Positions 9,869 to 24,000 of a stretch of 64,000 nt of DNA are shown here, in pieces; within the stretch, counting starts at the first letter, position 1; each line of letters begins with the position of its first letter. Position numbers and translations under genes: made by a program. The notes under the pieces were generated by a model. That model ran no database searches and was not told the origin of the DNA. It was given only the letters and a program-made list of their open reading frames with translations. Location: the NCBI GenBank assembly GCA_000727475.1, contig KL647293.1, positions 4,403,783-4,467,782 of the forward strand, read 5' to 3'. This DNA comes from Sarcocystis neurona (taxonomy: Eukaryota; Apicomplexa; Conoidasida; Eucoccidiorida; Sarcocystidae).

Positions 9869-12079
9869 CCGTCACTGATTAGAATACTTCGAAGATGTAA
9901 TTGGTGCTGTAGGGTGTTGCGTGTTGCTCCTCCTGCACTCGAAAGGGCACGGGACAGAGTATGTCAGTTGCGCAGAAGCCACAGAGCCACGCTGCGTCTC
10001 AACGGTTGTACCACGCGGACGCTCTGCTATGTTGTGCAGAATTGTTTCAAGTGTAGGGTATGTATGTATACTACGTGTGCGGGTTTACAGAACGCGTCAT
10101 CTGCTAATTGTCCCGAACCGCGTGTTAGCAACAGTGGCACCCCACCAACAGCACCGCAGAAAACAGGGATACGCAGGAGCTTTCTAGCGTTCATGTAACA
10201 ACATTGACATGCCCATGACGGCATAAAGTACTGTTGACTCCAGAGACAGCCTTCCTGAGAATTGACCAAATCTCTTGCTTGGTAGCTTCAGCTGGTTGGT
10301 GAGCACACTGGACGCTTGTATGCACGAGGGACAGATGTGACAGCGCGCCAGCACTAAACCGGAAAAGATACGTTGGAGTAGAAAGCAACAAAAATGGGAC
10401 ACGCACATAAGTGAACGAGTGGACGTCCACAAAAGCAAGAAAGGAACTTTACCAAGGTATGAGCGTGAAAATTCACAGGAAAAAACCTCGGGAACACTGG
10501 ATTGAATCCTCGCAGCGACACGCGCGCAGGTTCCACGCTGGTGCAGCCGATGTTGCAGTGGTGTGCGTTTCTGTCACTTTTCTGGTCTGCTGATTACTGC
10601 TGCAGAACCCAGTTAGGACAGTGGGCCATAAGCGTAATGATTGACTGCGGCAGGTGCTTTTATTGTGCAGCAGCTGTATACATGCTCTGCGGCCAACATG
10701 CGGCGTCCAGCGGCTGCTTCGTCTTGCACGTAAAGGGACGCAGAGGTTTCCCAACCAGAACACGAGTTGTGCGGGGGAGTTGTAATTGGTCGTTGCCGCG
10801 CCATCAGTTTACTGCGCATCTTCTTGGCATTATGCGCGCCGTGCAGAGAACAGCGTGAGTGGCTCTGTATTGAAGCGAATTATCTTTTAGTCAAGGAGGC
10901 TGTTGCTGTCTCGCATGGCTCAGCGCATCTGCTAAAAACAACTGTGCTTTACCTATGCATTTTCGAAAGCCTTCACACTTTTCCGTCAGAAATCCGTCGA
11001 CCTTGAAGGTTTCTTCTGTTTTCGTTCCTGTGTCTAATAGGAAATTAACAGCCTCGCGAAATAGCTATACCTACACGCGCACATGGTGTGAATCCGGACA
11101 ATCACCCCCCCCCCCATCCTTATTTATACATACATACAGATATATATTTAACATATACACATGCTAACTCAACCCTCTCCTACTTTCTCTCCCGTCACGT
11201 TTCACTCCTGATATCAGTCTTCATCAAATTGCTAGGTGCGCTGCCTGGGCACCAGATACATTGCCCGACACTCGACACTCACAACATGCGATGACACGCG
11301 TGCATACCTCTACATTTGCAAAGCTCCCTCATTTGTCTTGCATCGTCATATCCGCCGTAGACACTAAAGTGTTCTAAATTTTTTGACACAGGGGTGTACC
11401 ACTTATCCCCGAGAAGCTGCACAGGGTGATCCGCAGAATCCACCATTTCAACAGCGACATATATATATATATATCTATAGATATATGTATATATATACGT
11501 GGAGGGATGTGCCACACGGATATACGTCGTTCTGACGTTCGCGTCTAGATGTATCTTTTTTTTCTTTTCTGAGTGAATCGGTTCCGTGATAATGCCACAC
11601 GTCCGCAGTGCAGCAGCAGCAGCAGCCGCCGTCCACACAACTAATAGTAGCAGCCTTCGCCTTCTGTTCACATCACGTGGACATACAGTTATTACACTAT
11701 CTATACTGGTTTACGTAACATCGATGTACGTGTACGAGTGCGGGGAAAATCACACGTACGTCTACCAATTTGTGAATACAAGTAGGCATCCCTAATGCAT
11801 GCGCAAACATTTTCGAGATGATGTGCAGTCGCACACCCTCTTCACATTCTTAGAATGATACACACAGATGTAGAAGTGTTTACCCCACGTCACGTGAGCT
11901 TTGAGCCGTAGTCAAATCCTACATATATCACTGTATATGTAGACAGTCCGCGGTCCATTGACTTCACCTTTTTCACCTCAGTACATGTGTCTACATAAAA
12001 GAAAACCGAGATATCCTCTTCAGTGCAGTGACTGTAGCTTCACTGCGTATACACACATATATATAAATCGGTGTAGGTG
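9869..12079. other. Transition from repeat-poor to repeat-rich DNA
   Basis: No supported gene. A 118-codon frame without ATG (10502-10858, +) overlaps a 96-codon antisense frame. Simple repeats begin here: an 11-C run at 11105-11115 and an AT microsatellite at 11456-11505. From here onward TA-rich microsatellites recur every 1-2 kb. Confidence 0.5.
11456..11505. repeat. AT-rich microsatellite
   Basis: Alternating AT units with a few substitutions (ATATATATCTATAGATATATG). Confidence 0.8.
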
Positions 12080-15000
12080 TCAGTTATTCTTGATGTTTTC
12101 CATTTCTACTCCTGTGCGTCCGGGTGTACACAGAGTAGCCGCAGCTGCGGGTTTGCTCGTGGGGCTTAAAACGCCGGCTGCCGTGCCTCTGTGGGCAGCG
12201 GGAGAGTGAGCTGGAGGGGAGGAATAGAAGCGAGAGATGTAGACGAAGAAGAGGAAAATGACAATAAAAATGGCTACATTTATCAAAAAGTTCTTGAAGT
12301 AGAGCAGCGGGCGGCTCTCCACCACCAGGGGGGGCTCGACCGCGTCCACTGCAGGCAACAAGCGCAGCAGCGGAGGAAGCACAAACAAAGGAAAAACGGA
12401 AAGATGAAATCGAGCGTTTCTGGGAACAAAAACACAAGATGCCAAGTGACGTACGAAAGCAGAAACGTCCACCGACGCAGGGTGTTCGAGAGACACGCGT
12501 CTCCCCACGTTGAAGAAAGTACCGAAAAAAAGATCCTTTGCTCACTTCTGCGAGGCGCCACAAGTTGATCCCAATACTCACGAGCATATATATACACAGT
12601 GCATATACATCTATCTATCTATATCTACTTATGTATACATATGTACATCTATCTATTTCTACGTGTATCTACCTAGCTTGATCTATATCCATCCACATCT
12701 ATCTATGTGTTTCTACCTATTTATATCTATGTATATATGTATATATATTTGACACTTACCGGCAAATATACGTATATACGTAACAAAAACAGATACGTCT
12801 ACCGGATTGTATAGAAAATGAGATGCACACGTGTACAAGAAGTTAGAAGCACTGGCAAGATCTTTCCGCAGAGTGTAATCAAAACGTCCATCAAGCCCTG
12901 GGTAAACCAGAGGTGAGCTTGCAAGGAGGCCAGTGCCAGAGTGCCATGAAACATCGCAGAAAAGAAGCGCACAGCAACATCCCACATACGTGGTCTGCCT
13001 CTCCCTCCTCCCACACACACACACACACACACACATCCTCGACTGTTTTCTGCTGCCCGTTGGGGCTGCCCTTACCCACGTCGGCGACGCCTGTGCCCTG
13101 TCGCAGCTTCCCAAGATCCTTCTCCTGCCGCACCTGCAGCACCACGCGCAAAGGACGCTGGGGAACGCCTGCGATGCAGCTTCCCGCGCCAGCGGCAGTA
13201 CATACCAGAACCACCGCTACACGAAACAGAGGCCTACTACTACGCATGGCAATACAGCTGTGTGGACGTTCTGTTCCGAGACACCGAGACAGACGGCTAC
13301 TCGCGTCTCGAACGGGTGGCGTGCAGAGATCCACCTCGTCCTCTCCTCCCCGCAGGCACCTCCTCGGAGGCCCCCACCACAGTCCGGCTGCGCACGCATG
13401 CAGACAAGCGCTCGTTGCTTACGAATCTTGCTCGCGGTCCCCAACAGCGCATAAGTTAGTAGGATGTCGCAACGTCCCGACGTTCAACACAGAGCCAGAG
13501 AAAGAGACAGGGACGCACACAGGACTACAGGCACGTCCCCGCGAACTTCAGACTACGCACATAGAAGGATTCACACAAGCCTGCGGAGAGGAAAACGCAC
13601 TGCCGCTCTCCTGCGTGAGGTCACGTTCGACGGTGTTGTCTTCTCGTCTAAGAAAGACCGACGTGGGTAGCGTCCCCGGGGATTTATCAGTGCGACCCGT
13701 CAGACAGATCGCAGGCCACTCACATGCCCACGTTTTGTGATACATAAACACACCCTACGCAGCTCCACACCCATCGATTCCCATATATAGAAGCGTTTGA
13801 CGTGTAAGAAAAGATAGGCGAAGACAGACAGTGACATATATAGTAAAAGTCTGTCTCGAGATAGGGTGAGGGAGAGAGACAGGCGTTTACATACGTGTCG
13901 CATGCGCACACACAGGCTGAGATAGTGTCAACGTTGAAGAAGCACAACACAAAGACTCACAGGTGTGCCTCCAGAACCGGAGAAGTGCATGCGGAGTTGC
14001 TGTCGTACTCAAACGAAGGAGTCTCTCTGTTTTTTCGCTCACCTGCAGGATGTGATTCATGACAACAGCAGTGCGGGCCCCGGCAAGAAGAATGCGCTTT
14101 CGTAAGACTTCGAACAGCGCGTACTCCGGAAGCGCAGAAATCTCGTAGAGAGGAACAGTGACGTCCTCGGGGTAAGCGGCGAGAGCAGCGAGAGCGTGTC
14201 GGTCGACGGCAGCAGGCCCCAGCGCCGCCGCTGCTGCTCGCGCGTCCTTCCCCGTCTTACGCAACTGCGGGTACAACTGCAGCAGGAGTACCACAGCCGC
14301 ACAGCACCGGCGGCAGCAGCAGCAGCAACCCCGCGGCCGACACACCACGCCAAAGGTCGCGCATGCACACCGAGTCGATATGACACCGGACCGCAGTCAC
14401 CCTTGCAGGAGCAGCAGCAGCAGCAGGAAGCAAAGCCGGCAGTCTCTTCATAGCAGCAGCAGCTGAAGAGGGACTCTGTACATAGGCGATGAATCAGACG
14501 GAAAGCAGACAGCAGAAAGGCCCACAGCGGCAGGAGAGAACGAGAAACACTCCCGCATTCACTCTGACATATATCACGTAGAGAACTGTTTCTTACGCAT
14601 CCACGTCGATCTACATGGATGTACACCTATACATATAAATAGACGTATATATATTTATACGTACAGCCGCGCATACCTATTCACTAGCACAGAGAGTAGC
14701 TACATACACTTACACGTGCCCGTGAGGCTTCCTCACGTATTCACGCGCAGACAGAGACCGACGATATACACACGTACATGCGCATAAGGCTTCCTCACAC
14801 ATAAACGAGAAGAACCTTTTAGTCCTGTGGACACGTGTACGGATCCTTTTTTCGCTTGTTTGACTGTCACGCGCCGACGCATGCAGACACCGGCACACAG
14901 TAGAGTGGCGAGTGTCTCACTACAACGTCAAAATGCGCACATACAACACGGCAAGTTCACACACAAGACATCAACAGGACGTGAACGCACGGGTGCTTTT

Positions 15001-18000
15001 ATTTGTCGCTTCCGGCGAAGATAAGACGAACTCGGCGATTTTCACGACGCGCTTATGCATTCGTGCAAGGGGGGCCCACATCAGCACATCACACAGCTGC
15101 TGCGTCGGAGTCGGCAGTCCACCAAACGAAGAAAACGATCTCAAAAAGTACTTCAACAGGAGACGTACACACACGTATATGTAGACGCGTCGCCGTGCGA
15201 ATCCCAGTAGGTATCTCCCCCCACTATACACACGAAGCAATAAATGTGGAGAAGAACACACATATATGTTAGCACGCAGAAGGCATTCTTCGCGTCAGCG
15301 CAGAAAGCCTTTCTCTGGTGACCCCAGCCTCCTCTTTTTCTCTTCTGCACACACGCCAAGAACGACCTCGGGTGGTTACCCAGCTGTGTGAGGTTCTTCA
15401 CTGCCTCCTCTCTAGCTTCGCGGAAAGTGAACTGTTCCTGGGCCACACACCTGGACCCGCACGCCTCGGTAATACGCACCCCGATACAGTATCGTGTACA
15501 CATAAATATACATACATATATCGAAGGAGAGCGACACAGATATACACGTGAAGACGTGTGTGTAAAATAAGTATATATGTGTATGTGTGGATGGGTGTTC
15601 CTCTGCGTAATGCGTAGTCTTCCCTTACTTCAAGAAATCTCGTGACAAGTGTGTCTCGCAAGGATACCGGCTCGCTACACAAGGACAGACTGCATGCACG
15701 CACACACACACATATGTATATATATATATATCAGACGTTTCTCTGCAGAAATCCTCTACCGCACAAACATCCAGTCTTCATACATATATATATAATATAT
15801 ATATATATGCATATGTGTACATGCATCCATCCAGAGAGAAAGCCGGGAGGCGGAGAGCCACGTATTTTAGTGAAGTGTGTGTGTATCTCTCTCTGTATCG
15901 AGACATACAGAAAGAGAGAGGCGCGCCCACGCTGTACAGACGTATGTGCGTGTATGCACCGGGGGTGGCTGTCTGTTTTCTACAATTACCTCGTTGCAGA
16001 GGACGGCTCGATTTTCAATTGCCCAGCGCATGAACATTTTCTCCTTGTTCACAGCGAACAGCGTTTTTTCCGTCTCGTACGTTCCCTTGATGGAATTTAC
16101 GTGTGTCCACCCTGCGAACGGAGCAGCAGCAGCAACAGCAGCAGCGTGCAGAACTCGGGCGCCGCGTGAGGACGCGCAGACGCACTTGGCAGGCCCGCAC
16201 GCCAACGCCTACAGCCGCGCGAAAGCAGACACTGGGACTACGACGGCGCGGCACTCACACGTAAAGCCAGTACTTCAAAGAGGAGGAAGTCGACGCACGC
16301 AGCAGATGAAAACGCAAGCACCGGTAGCGTTACGCATCAAAATGAGACACGAGCGCAGTCTCTGACTTTTTCCGATCTGCTGTCCGGCACGCGCCTGCTT
16401 GCGTGCGCATTCCCCTGTACAGCGGAATCGTCAGCCCCAGGGCACTGCCACGCGACGCTGCTTCATCCACAGGGGTCTAAGTAGCAGCGCGAGAGCGGCC
16501 CTGCGCACTTACGCGCATGCAGCAGAGACGGCTGCAAGCGCTCCACAGAGACAAGACACCCTCCTGTTCCGTTCGAAGAAATCTTCAAGAACGACGCCGC
16601 AGCAGCTGCGCAGCAGTTGCTACATCTGCAATGGTCGCAGGAACGTGTCACAACAGCAGCTGCTCCCGCAGCGGCACTACTCACGCAGCAGCAACAGGTC
16701 TGTGTAGGAAGACTCGAGCGGCAACAGCAGGAGGCAGTGTGCTCCAGCGGCAGCAGCAGCAGCGGCGTCGGGTAGACTATGTACATCAGCAGCACTTCCT
16801 CGGCGTGCAAAAGAGACGAGAAAAAACGACGGCGCACGGGAGAGGCATCCGGGTCACAGAAGGCAGGCAGGTGCTGCTGCTTCTTCTTCTGAGATCCGCA
16901 TGCGTCGGAAAAAGCAGCAGCAGTCACGCATTCGTTCTGAGCAAGAGAAGGAGAACGGATCAACAGCGGCTCCCCAGTGGCACTCTTCTCTTCGGAACAC
17001 TTAAAAGACTGTTGCTGCTGAGACAGCGGCTGGTCTACCGCTGCCTCTGCCAGGCGGCCTCATGCACCGCCTACAACTCGTAAGTCAACACTCTACGAGT
17101 TGAGAAGGAGATATGAACCTGCGCCTGACTCCGGCCGACGTGGATTTCTGTCTAGACGTGTGTACACTCCACCTATATCTGCCAATCTGTATATACAGAT
17201 ACATGTATATATGTGTATAGGTGTATATGTACGTACAGCTTTGTATATGTATACACTCCGCCTATATACATATATATACGTATAAGTTTACACTCTAGAT
17301 CGTCAGCGCGACGCGTACTTCTGTCTATATATGTATACGCCGCACCTACATCTACATCCATATATGTATATACACATATATGTACGGACAGTTTTTATAT
17401 GTATACACCCCACCTATATCTATATATATGGACGAACAGCTTTACACTCTAAATACAGTTGTGTTACACTTCAGTACTAGAGCAACGTGTATTACCGTCG
17501 ACATACATACAACGTGCATACAACTCACATTGATCTATCTATCTATACATATATATATGTATATCTGTGCATACAACTTTACACTGTGAACACATGTCAC
17601 AAGTGGGTATCAGGTACACCTGTATTTCAGTCCATACATGTATACATTCCACATATATCCGTATATCCATCTACCTATATATCTACATATACATATATAT
17701 ATATATATGCGTACGTACAGCGTGACGCTGTAAATACATGTTAGACGTGGTTCTCAGGAATCTGTGCTGCTTCATATACATATATGTATGTGATGTCATA
17801 CACAAGCGACATATATCTGTGTATGCGTGTATACCTACACATACATACATACACCTCTTTAATTATACAAAGACACACATATGTATATATATGTATATGT
17901 ATACCTAGAGCTTCACGTTCAGAAGAAATGTATCGTTACCTATGAAGATAAGGCGTCTGCAATGCTTCATATTGTATATGCAGGTTCACCTTATACAGAA

Positions 18001-21000
18001 GCGAACGTACACGTGTATATGTGTAGACTTCTCTACGGATTTACGAATATCTGTATAGACGTATGTAGATGTCTATGGCGTCGCCTTTCTTATGCATATG
18101 TCACTCGGTAAAGAAGAGATAAAGAAGAAGAAAAAGACGAGGAAGAAGACGGGACAGTGTGCTTCATAGAAGGGACTTGTCAAGCTGGGTAGCAGTCGCG
18201 ACACACAAATAAATTCTCACCTCCGCAGACGGTCTCTCTCATGTCTTATATATGTGAACAAAGGTAGCTCTACAACAGCAGTGCATGCGCACACACGTTT
18301 ACCGCGTCATTCCCTCTATAAACCGACGCATACGACTCCACAACATATACGCATATACACATATATACATATACACTTGTCCACCATCCCACTAATTGTA
18401 TATATATACACATGAATATACACATATGTACACATTTGTAACATACGCGTGTCCATAAATATATAGACGTATACAGGGAGAAAGGGAGAATAACAGTGCC
18501 AAAGAGAGAATTACACGTATACATATACACACATGTACGTATATATATATATATATGTGTATGCATATGTATACGCATACATACATACTTATACACGTAT
18601 ATAGACACATACATACGTCGGCATTTATATATATTATATAGAAAGAGATAAATAGATATATAGACACACAGGCGTATATACGTATATATACAACATATAT
18701 ATATATATGTGGATTTCTCGATGTATAAGCGGCTTCACGCAATCCCCAAAATGTACGACCGCAGGCAGGCACAAGATTAGTTAGAACAGAGAAGAACGTA
18801 CTTGCAAGCGGAGTCACCCATCCAAACGGGCACACCCACGGCCATACCCGCATGATATATATATATTTCCGCATGCATCCACAAATTTCTCTGCATTTCT
18901 AGACAGTAAGGGACACTCCCTATTTATTATCTACGTGTGTGTGTACTGCGTCTGAATACAGACAACTTGAGGAAGCCCATGCAGGCATTCCTAAACACGG
19001 GCAGAGGGGAGAACGGACGAGGACTCCCGCGCGAAAGACAGAGGCGGACAGACCCAAGCACAGGTCCCCCGCATGCGTACGAGCATCCCACAGACAGAGG
19101 GGTGACCCCCCCCGCCTTTTCTGCATGTGGCCGCGTGCGAGAACCGCGGCCCCACCAGTCATTAATGACTCGGACGCACGAGCACTGCTGCCGCACCCTT
19201 GCAGAGGAGAGCGACGAAAAAGCCGCAGAACAGGCAGCGGCGGACGGGAAGGCAGAGGAGAGGGGCAGCAGCACTACGCACCAGAATACCAGAAGTACTG
19301 GCGTTGACGAATAGTCTTCTGCACCAGGGCTTCTTCAAAGTAGTTCGCGAAGGAAGTCAGATAGGTAGTGCTGTCGTCGGTATATTGCACCACCAGCCGG
19401 CGCCCGAAGTCGTCTTCTGCGCTCCCCCAGTGCAGCGGGGAGTGCAAGTCGCCGATCAAATTTATGGTGTACTTCACCTGCACAGACGTACACAGCAGCA
19501 GAGACGCGCTCCACCTCGGCCCCTGGGAATTCCTCATGCCTCACCCGGAGACGGAGAAAATTCCGTCTCTATACCCCGACGGGGGCTTATCTTCTGTATC
19601 TTCTCCAACCCACACGAGAAATTGGCTCTGCACCGCTATGAGCTTCCACCGGTCTCCCAGCTAAGCCCCACCTTCCGCTCCCTACCAACACACACGTGTT
19701 GCTCGACGGCCGGAGACAGCTGTCTCTGTCTCTATGATCGCTCTGCTGTCAAAGAAGAGGGGCTCCCAACAAAGAGACATGGCGCACGTTCCAGCTCCAT
19801 CGCTGCGCACGCCAATAATATACCTCTTCGAAAGGTACCTGTACCGATGTACACATATGTGTGTATGTGCGTTTATTAATATAGGACTGCACTGGCTGGC
19901 TGGGCGTGTGTGCGTGGCGCTCACCGAGTCGGCGTCTGTCGTCTTGATTCCGTGAGGGAAAACAAAATTATTCGTACTTATCACCTCTGGGTCTGTGGAA
20001 ACAAAACGCAGCAGACGAGCAGTCGCGCATGCAGCAGTAGCACCGGGAAGGGGGGAGGAAGGGGGATGAAGAAGGCGGCAGCACGTGTCACCCTCCTTCG
20101 GTGTGTGTTGCTGCAGCAGCTTCCCAAAGAACAAAGAAAGAGAGGGACTGACAGCAGACGAACAAAACGCAGGAGAGCGCCCCTGCACACAGGGACAGCA
20201 GCAGCAGAAGGGGTGCGAAAACATGCAGAGCAGCAGCAGCAGCCGCGCACGGAGATCTATGCAGCACCACAGCAGCTGCGGCAGGTGCACCGTGTCCAGC
20301 GGGAGCAGTTTTCCCGGTTGACAGCAGCAACGACGACATGTGCTGCAGTGACGGCAGCTACAGCAGCAGGTGCAGCAGCAAAACCGACGGCGCCGAGATG
20401 AGGAGCCGCAGCTTCCCCACGCAGCAGCAGCGCCGGCAAGCGGCAGAGCCAAGAGCAGCAGCAGCAGAAGGTGCAAGACAAGGGGTCGTACCAGCAACAG
20501 CAAAACGCAAGACGCAGAAGTAGCACCGATCCGCCGACGCAGCAGCAAGAGAAGACGAGACTCTGCACGAGAAGCCGCAGAAGCTGTCGCAGCACAGATG
20601 CAGTCGCTCGAGCTGCAGAGGAGGAAGAGTCAGCAGCAGAACGTGCAACAGCAGCGCAGCAGCAGGAGGGACCGCAGCCGCAGAAGCAGCAGCTGTAGCA
20701 GCAGCAGCGGGCGAAGGAGACCAGCGACAACAGCCATAGCAGCAGCACTGAGGGGATTACAGCAAAACGAGGAACAACGGTAGACAGCTGCTAGTTAACA
20801 GCAGCAGCAGTAACAGCAGCAGCAGTAACTGCAGCAGCAGTGGCTCCACAGGTGCAGCAAGAGCTGCAGCAGCGGGGACTGCGACAGCAGGGAATGCGCG
20901 GCAGGATCTGCAGCAGCTGTCATTGCAACAGGGGGAAGACGGCACCTGGCTGCGGGACGGTGTTCTGCACGGGGTCGACCAGTTGAAAGAAGAAGTAAGT

Positions 21001-24000
21001 AGTGGCCTCCAGCAGACAATTCCCCTGCTGCTGCAGCAAAGCCAAACACGCGCCGGCCACAACCACCAGCAGTTCTACATTCGTTTCACACGTACGACAT
21101 GCGACGAAGTCACCGGGAGCGCGTGTCGCCATAAAATCTTCCGTTGACGCGCACATATACATATATGAGACACAGACATCGAAACACGGGGAGAGAGACG
21201 GAGAGAGACACAGAGAGAAACGTGCATGCAGAGGAACCGGTATACACACCCACACACGCGCGAAGTCCCCTAAAGACGTCTACACATATATACGCATGCC
21301 TGCATCCAGGCACGTATACAGAGTCTGATGTATGTATTACATGTGTGTACTGACGTGTGTGGATCCCTACACATATACACACATAGAACCTCGGACGAAA
21401 ATATAAACCCCTGCATCTACACGTCCATATACATATCCACCATACATATCCACATACACACATCTACTTATAGACATGCTCATCTATATATATATATATA
21501 TACACGTATTTGTAATATATACGTGCCTCTCTATACGTATGAGACAGGTACGAGTCTACACACTTGTACACGTGCATGTAGACATACGTACACCCACACC
21601 GACACAGGTGTTAAGTTATATTTATGCATATACATACATATACACACACACATGTATGTACCTATAGGTGTACATATATATTCTCCACGTGTCTACTGAC
21701 GAATACACCTCTCCATATATATATATATATATATATCAACTTACTGCCAAGTGTAGACACATGAAAGCGCACATGCTCGGAGTCCCCCGGGACATCGGTT
21801 GCATGTGTACACACGCATGCAGATCTATTCTCGCTCTGGAAATACTTTCCTCACATTAACCGGACGTTCTGCCGTATGAGGAGGAAGGGGGAGAGGTTGG
21901 GCCGTGAGCCAACGCCCTCCCATTCATGAGAACAATGCGCATGTAATATTCTTCGGGAGTACGGGCTCTACACATATATTACCCGCGTACGTGTGAGGAA
22001 ATCGCCACGAGTGTCTGTGTCTGTAAGTCCTTCCGTACACGCGCATGCGTATATATATACCTCCATATGGAGACACACAGACATATATATTAGACGCCTA
22101 CATATATATACATATGTATACCTACCTATGGAGACACACAGACACATATAGTAGACGTCTCTCTCCATATAGATATACTATGTATATATATATGTATATG
22201 GAGAAGAAGAGAGAGAGACGCCTATACAGATGAATCAGTGTACATATACACAAAGAACGGTTTCTATCAAGACGGCTACTCACATATATTCACACATATA
22301 CACCCCTCCACATGGAGAAGAGAGCCACGTGCGCGAATCTCTCGGTCCAGCTTTGGGCAGTAACGCATGGCCGTCCCCGACCCCGCCGTCATCAGATACA
22401 GCCACACATATGCAAGTGGAGTACACAGCGGGTAGAGCCCTGCAAATAGACAGGTGGGTTCCGCAGACATGTGTAGCGGATTCAGACGAAAAAGAATTGT
22501 GACTGATCGGCACAGCAAAAAGTCCAAGTATCTGCCGGAAGGTGCAGTGCGAGCCCGTTCCCCCCTACCCCCGGGCGGCCGCAGCAGCAGATGAGACGAC
22601 GACGCAGGAGACGGAGGACGAGAAAAAGGAGGAGGGCCCGCAGCATCAAAAAATATATGCGCGCAACTGCTGCCCCCCCCACACAACACGCCACCTACGC
22701 AGCCGGTGCTTCCGCAGACACGCCTGCGCCTTGCTGACGTGACCACCAGCGGTGGGAAGGAAACGCCCGGCAGGCGCAGCACGGGCCCATCCCTCGGGGG
22801 ACTGTCAGTGCCGTACTCGTACCTCCCTACAGACACAAGAGCCTCTTCACAAGCAAACGAACAAACTTTCCCGCCTCATGCGAACTGTCGAAGACGCAAG
22901 GAGGCGCCGCCGTCTGCAGCCCAGTCGAACGGCGACAAAAAGCTGCACGAGTGCGCATGCATTTCGTACGGCCAACAACGCAGCGGCTTCCAGTGGCCTC
23001 AGCAGCGACACGTACATCTGTGCATCGCATTCTCTACTAGCACTCTGCCGCACGAGAGACCGCGCTGATGTGGCGGTGGGGCAGGCAAAGATCATCCTAG
23101 CCTGCAGTACCAGCAGACGAACCCGCCGGAGACGAACTCTCCTACGCGAGACGCACGGCTGCACACAGATCCACCGTCAGCTGCTTCTCTGGAAAAATCT
23201 TCTTCGAGGAACCCCGCCACCCTCTGCTGCATGCGGAGGAGAAGCAGCAGGCGCGTGCACCCCACACACCTCTGACACAGAGGCAAGAAGCCTCTTTGGT
23301 ACGCCCACGTCGGGGAACTCGCAGTGCCTCTGCATGCAGATACATGCTCAAATACCAACACAGCAACAAGGCGTCCTCTCTTCCCATCGTTTTCTTTTAC
23401 ACGAAGCGCCACTCTTGAATGAACAGCTCCATCTATGAGGAGGCATAAGTATACGCTGGCTTACCGCATTAGCTGCTCAGGCATCCCTAATATTCTTGTA
23501 GAGGGCCCCACATAAGCAAGGACGAATCACTGCTGCAGACACGTTGAAGGCTGTGTCGGGAGGTGTGACTCGGGTGACCCGCCGACCAACGTGCAATGTT
23601 GTGTCTAGAGTTCCCCACGCACACACACACGCAGGAGTAAACACCACGCGACTACAAAACGGGGCGAGGTGGACGCACCTGGCATGCAGAAGTGTCGAGC
23701 TTCACGTCACGCACGTCCACGTGCGTAGACGGGCATGCCGGCTGTTGCTGCACACACGCGCAGGCGAACCACAGTCGAAGAAAATGACGCCGAAGAAGCA
23801 GCAGCAGCAGCAGCTCCGGAAGAGAGACGACAAAGTAGTGAGTCGCTCTCTCTCCACCGTGACCGCCGCGGCGAGTCGTCGACGAAAGAAGCAAAATGAA
23901 GACGTGCTGCTCAGCAGCGACGACAAACGACGCACGTAGAGGCAATGCCTCCATACACCCGCCTGGAGCGGCTTTAAACGACAACAGACAGCGACCTACA

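Noticed and set aside
16517..17083. A 188-codon + strand frame and a 166-codon - strand frame in a CAG-rich stretch
   Set aside because: Both are low complexity, open on both strands and lie inside the intron that cleanly joins P1/S1-like exons 19282 and 16111 in phase 1.
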